Positions 63,908 through 64,000 of a DNA stretch of 64,000 bases are shown in pieces. The stretch covers positions 124,001 through 188,000 of the forward strand of contig NZ_VIRS01000014.1 of the NCBI RefSeq assembly GCF_006912135.1, read 5' to 3'. This DNA comes from Cryptosporangium phraense. GTDB taxonomy: Bacteria; Actinomycetota; Actinomycetes; Mycobacteriales; Cryptosporangiaceae. The number at the start of each line of letters is the position of its first letter. The stretch's first letter is position 1. Position numbers and translations under genes: made by a program. The notes under the pieces were generated by a model that worked only from the letters and a program-made list of their open reading frames with translations, was not told the DNA's origin and did no database searches.

Positions 63908-64000
63908 GGCTGGGACACTCCCGGCCGACGAGCGCTCACGGTCACCGAGCCGAGAAACCCGGGGGACGCCTCGTCGGCGACCGGACCGAGCGCCGCGTCG
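63904..64000 (-). CDS. C-terminal fragment of an upstream gene (cut by window edge)
   Basis: The last 31 codons of a gene read leftward into the window, ending DEASPGFLGSVTVSARRPGV then SQP and a stop. Its stop overlaps the GTG of the HAD-PlsC gene in a GTGA, so it belongs to the same operon. Too little is present to name a family. In mycobacteria a wax ester synthase/diacylglycerol acyltransferase often precedes plsC, but nothing here confirms that. Confidence 0.6.
   Translation of the reverse strand, partial: DAALGPVADEASPGFLGSVTVSARRPGVSQP

Noticed and set aside
1-64000. tRNA genes and CRISPR arrays
   Set aside because: No T-arm-like GGTTCRA motif in a cloverleaf context and no array of spaced identical repeats was noticed; the tandem repeats present are direct, unspaced and mostly in coding frames.

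Overview
This window comes from a very GC-rich (roughly 70% or more) actinobacterium. The signs are codons ending almost always in G or C, many GTG starts, frequent ATGA and GTGA start/stop overlaps, and families typical of Actinomycetia (DUF397, DUF2530, DUF1707, SARP/BTAD regulator, MMPL transporters, PASTA-less Ser/Thr kinase plus PP2C, DivIVA-like coiled coil). The gene mix would suit a Cryptosporangium- or Frankia-like filamentous lineage, but the genus cannot be fixed from this sequence. No rRNA, tRNA, CRISPR array, prophage or intact insertion sequence was seen. Most of the window reads as ordinary chromosome with one small area of decayed transposase.

Layout. 0-5.3 kb: an aldo/keto reductase tail, a LigT-type RNA phosphodiesterase, a MarR/MFS pair behind palindromes, a small lipoprotein, DUF2530, and a DrrAB-type ABC exporter. 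5.2-12.5 kb: a large SARP/ATPase regulator, a DedA protein, and an MMPL exporter divergent from its TetR regulator with a 20-bp operator between them. 12.7-16.3 kb: GABA aminotransferase, a secreted esterase-like phytase-family protein, and two DUF202 membrane proteins. 16.3-19.3 kb: a folded RNA candidate, then an ArsR-like regulator, a small membrane coiled-coil protein and a second MMPL protein. 19.4-27.6 kb: an ACT protein, DUF4870, a cysteine-free ribosomal protein S4 divergent from a DUF2470 haem/iron-type protein across two IdeR/DtxR-like iron boxes, an OlsB/OlsA-like acyltransferase pair, glutamate-cysteine ligase, DedA, and a DivIVA-like coiled coil.

27.6-44.6 kb: DUF397, DUF1707, a NarL-type two-component system whose kinase has a tryptophan-repeat N-terminus, tandem MHYT sensors, DUF4230, a fused MFS/spermidine-synthase-like protein, type II NADH dehydrogenase, hydroxyacid-oxoacid transhydrogenase with a thioesterase, a winged-helix regulator preceded by a probable cysteine attenuation leader peptide, a HAD phosphatase, an AI-2E transporter, and a GH8 glycosidase. 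44.6-45.3 kb holds two tail-to-tail IS5-type transposase relics. 45.3-64 kb: a Ser/Thr kinase, a complete four-gene PotABCD-like ABC importer operon, a two-component pair with a duplicated, partly degenerate kinase and a receiver carrying a long insertion, a membrane-anchored expansin-like protein, GNAT, PP2C, gamma-glutamylcyclotransferase-like, SEC-C, and an operon ending with a HAD-PlsC fusion.

Themes that link genes: envelope and lipid chemistry (two MMPL exporters, OlsB/OlsA-like pair, HAD-PlsC, expansin, GH8), thiol and sulfur economy (glutamate-cysteine ligase, gamma-glutamylcyclotransferase, cysteine leader peptide), and metal or gas sensing (iron boxes, MHYT). The strongest candidates for something undescribed are the iron-boxed S4/DUF2470 promoter, the folded RNA in front of the ArsR-MMPL operon, and the duplicated kinase with its atypical response regulator.
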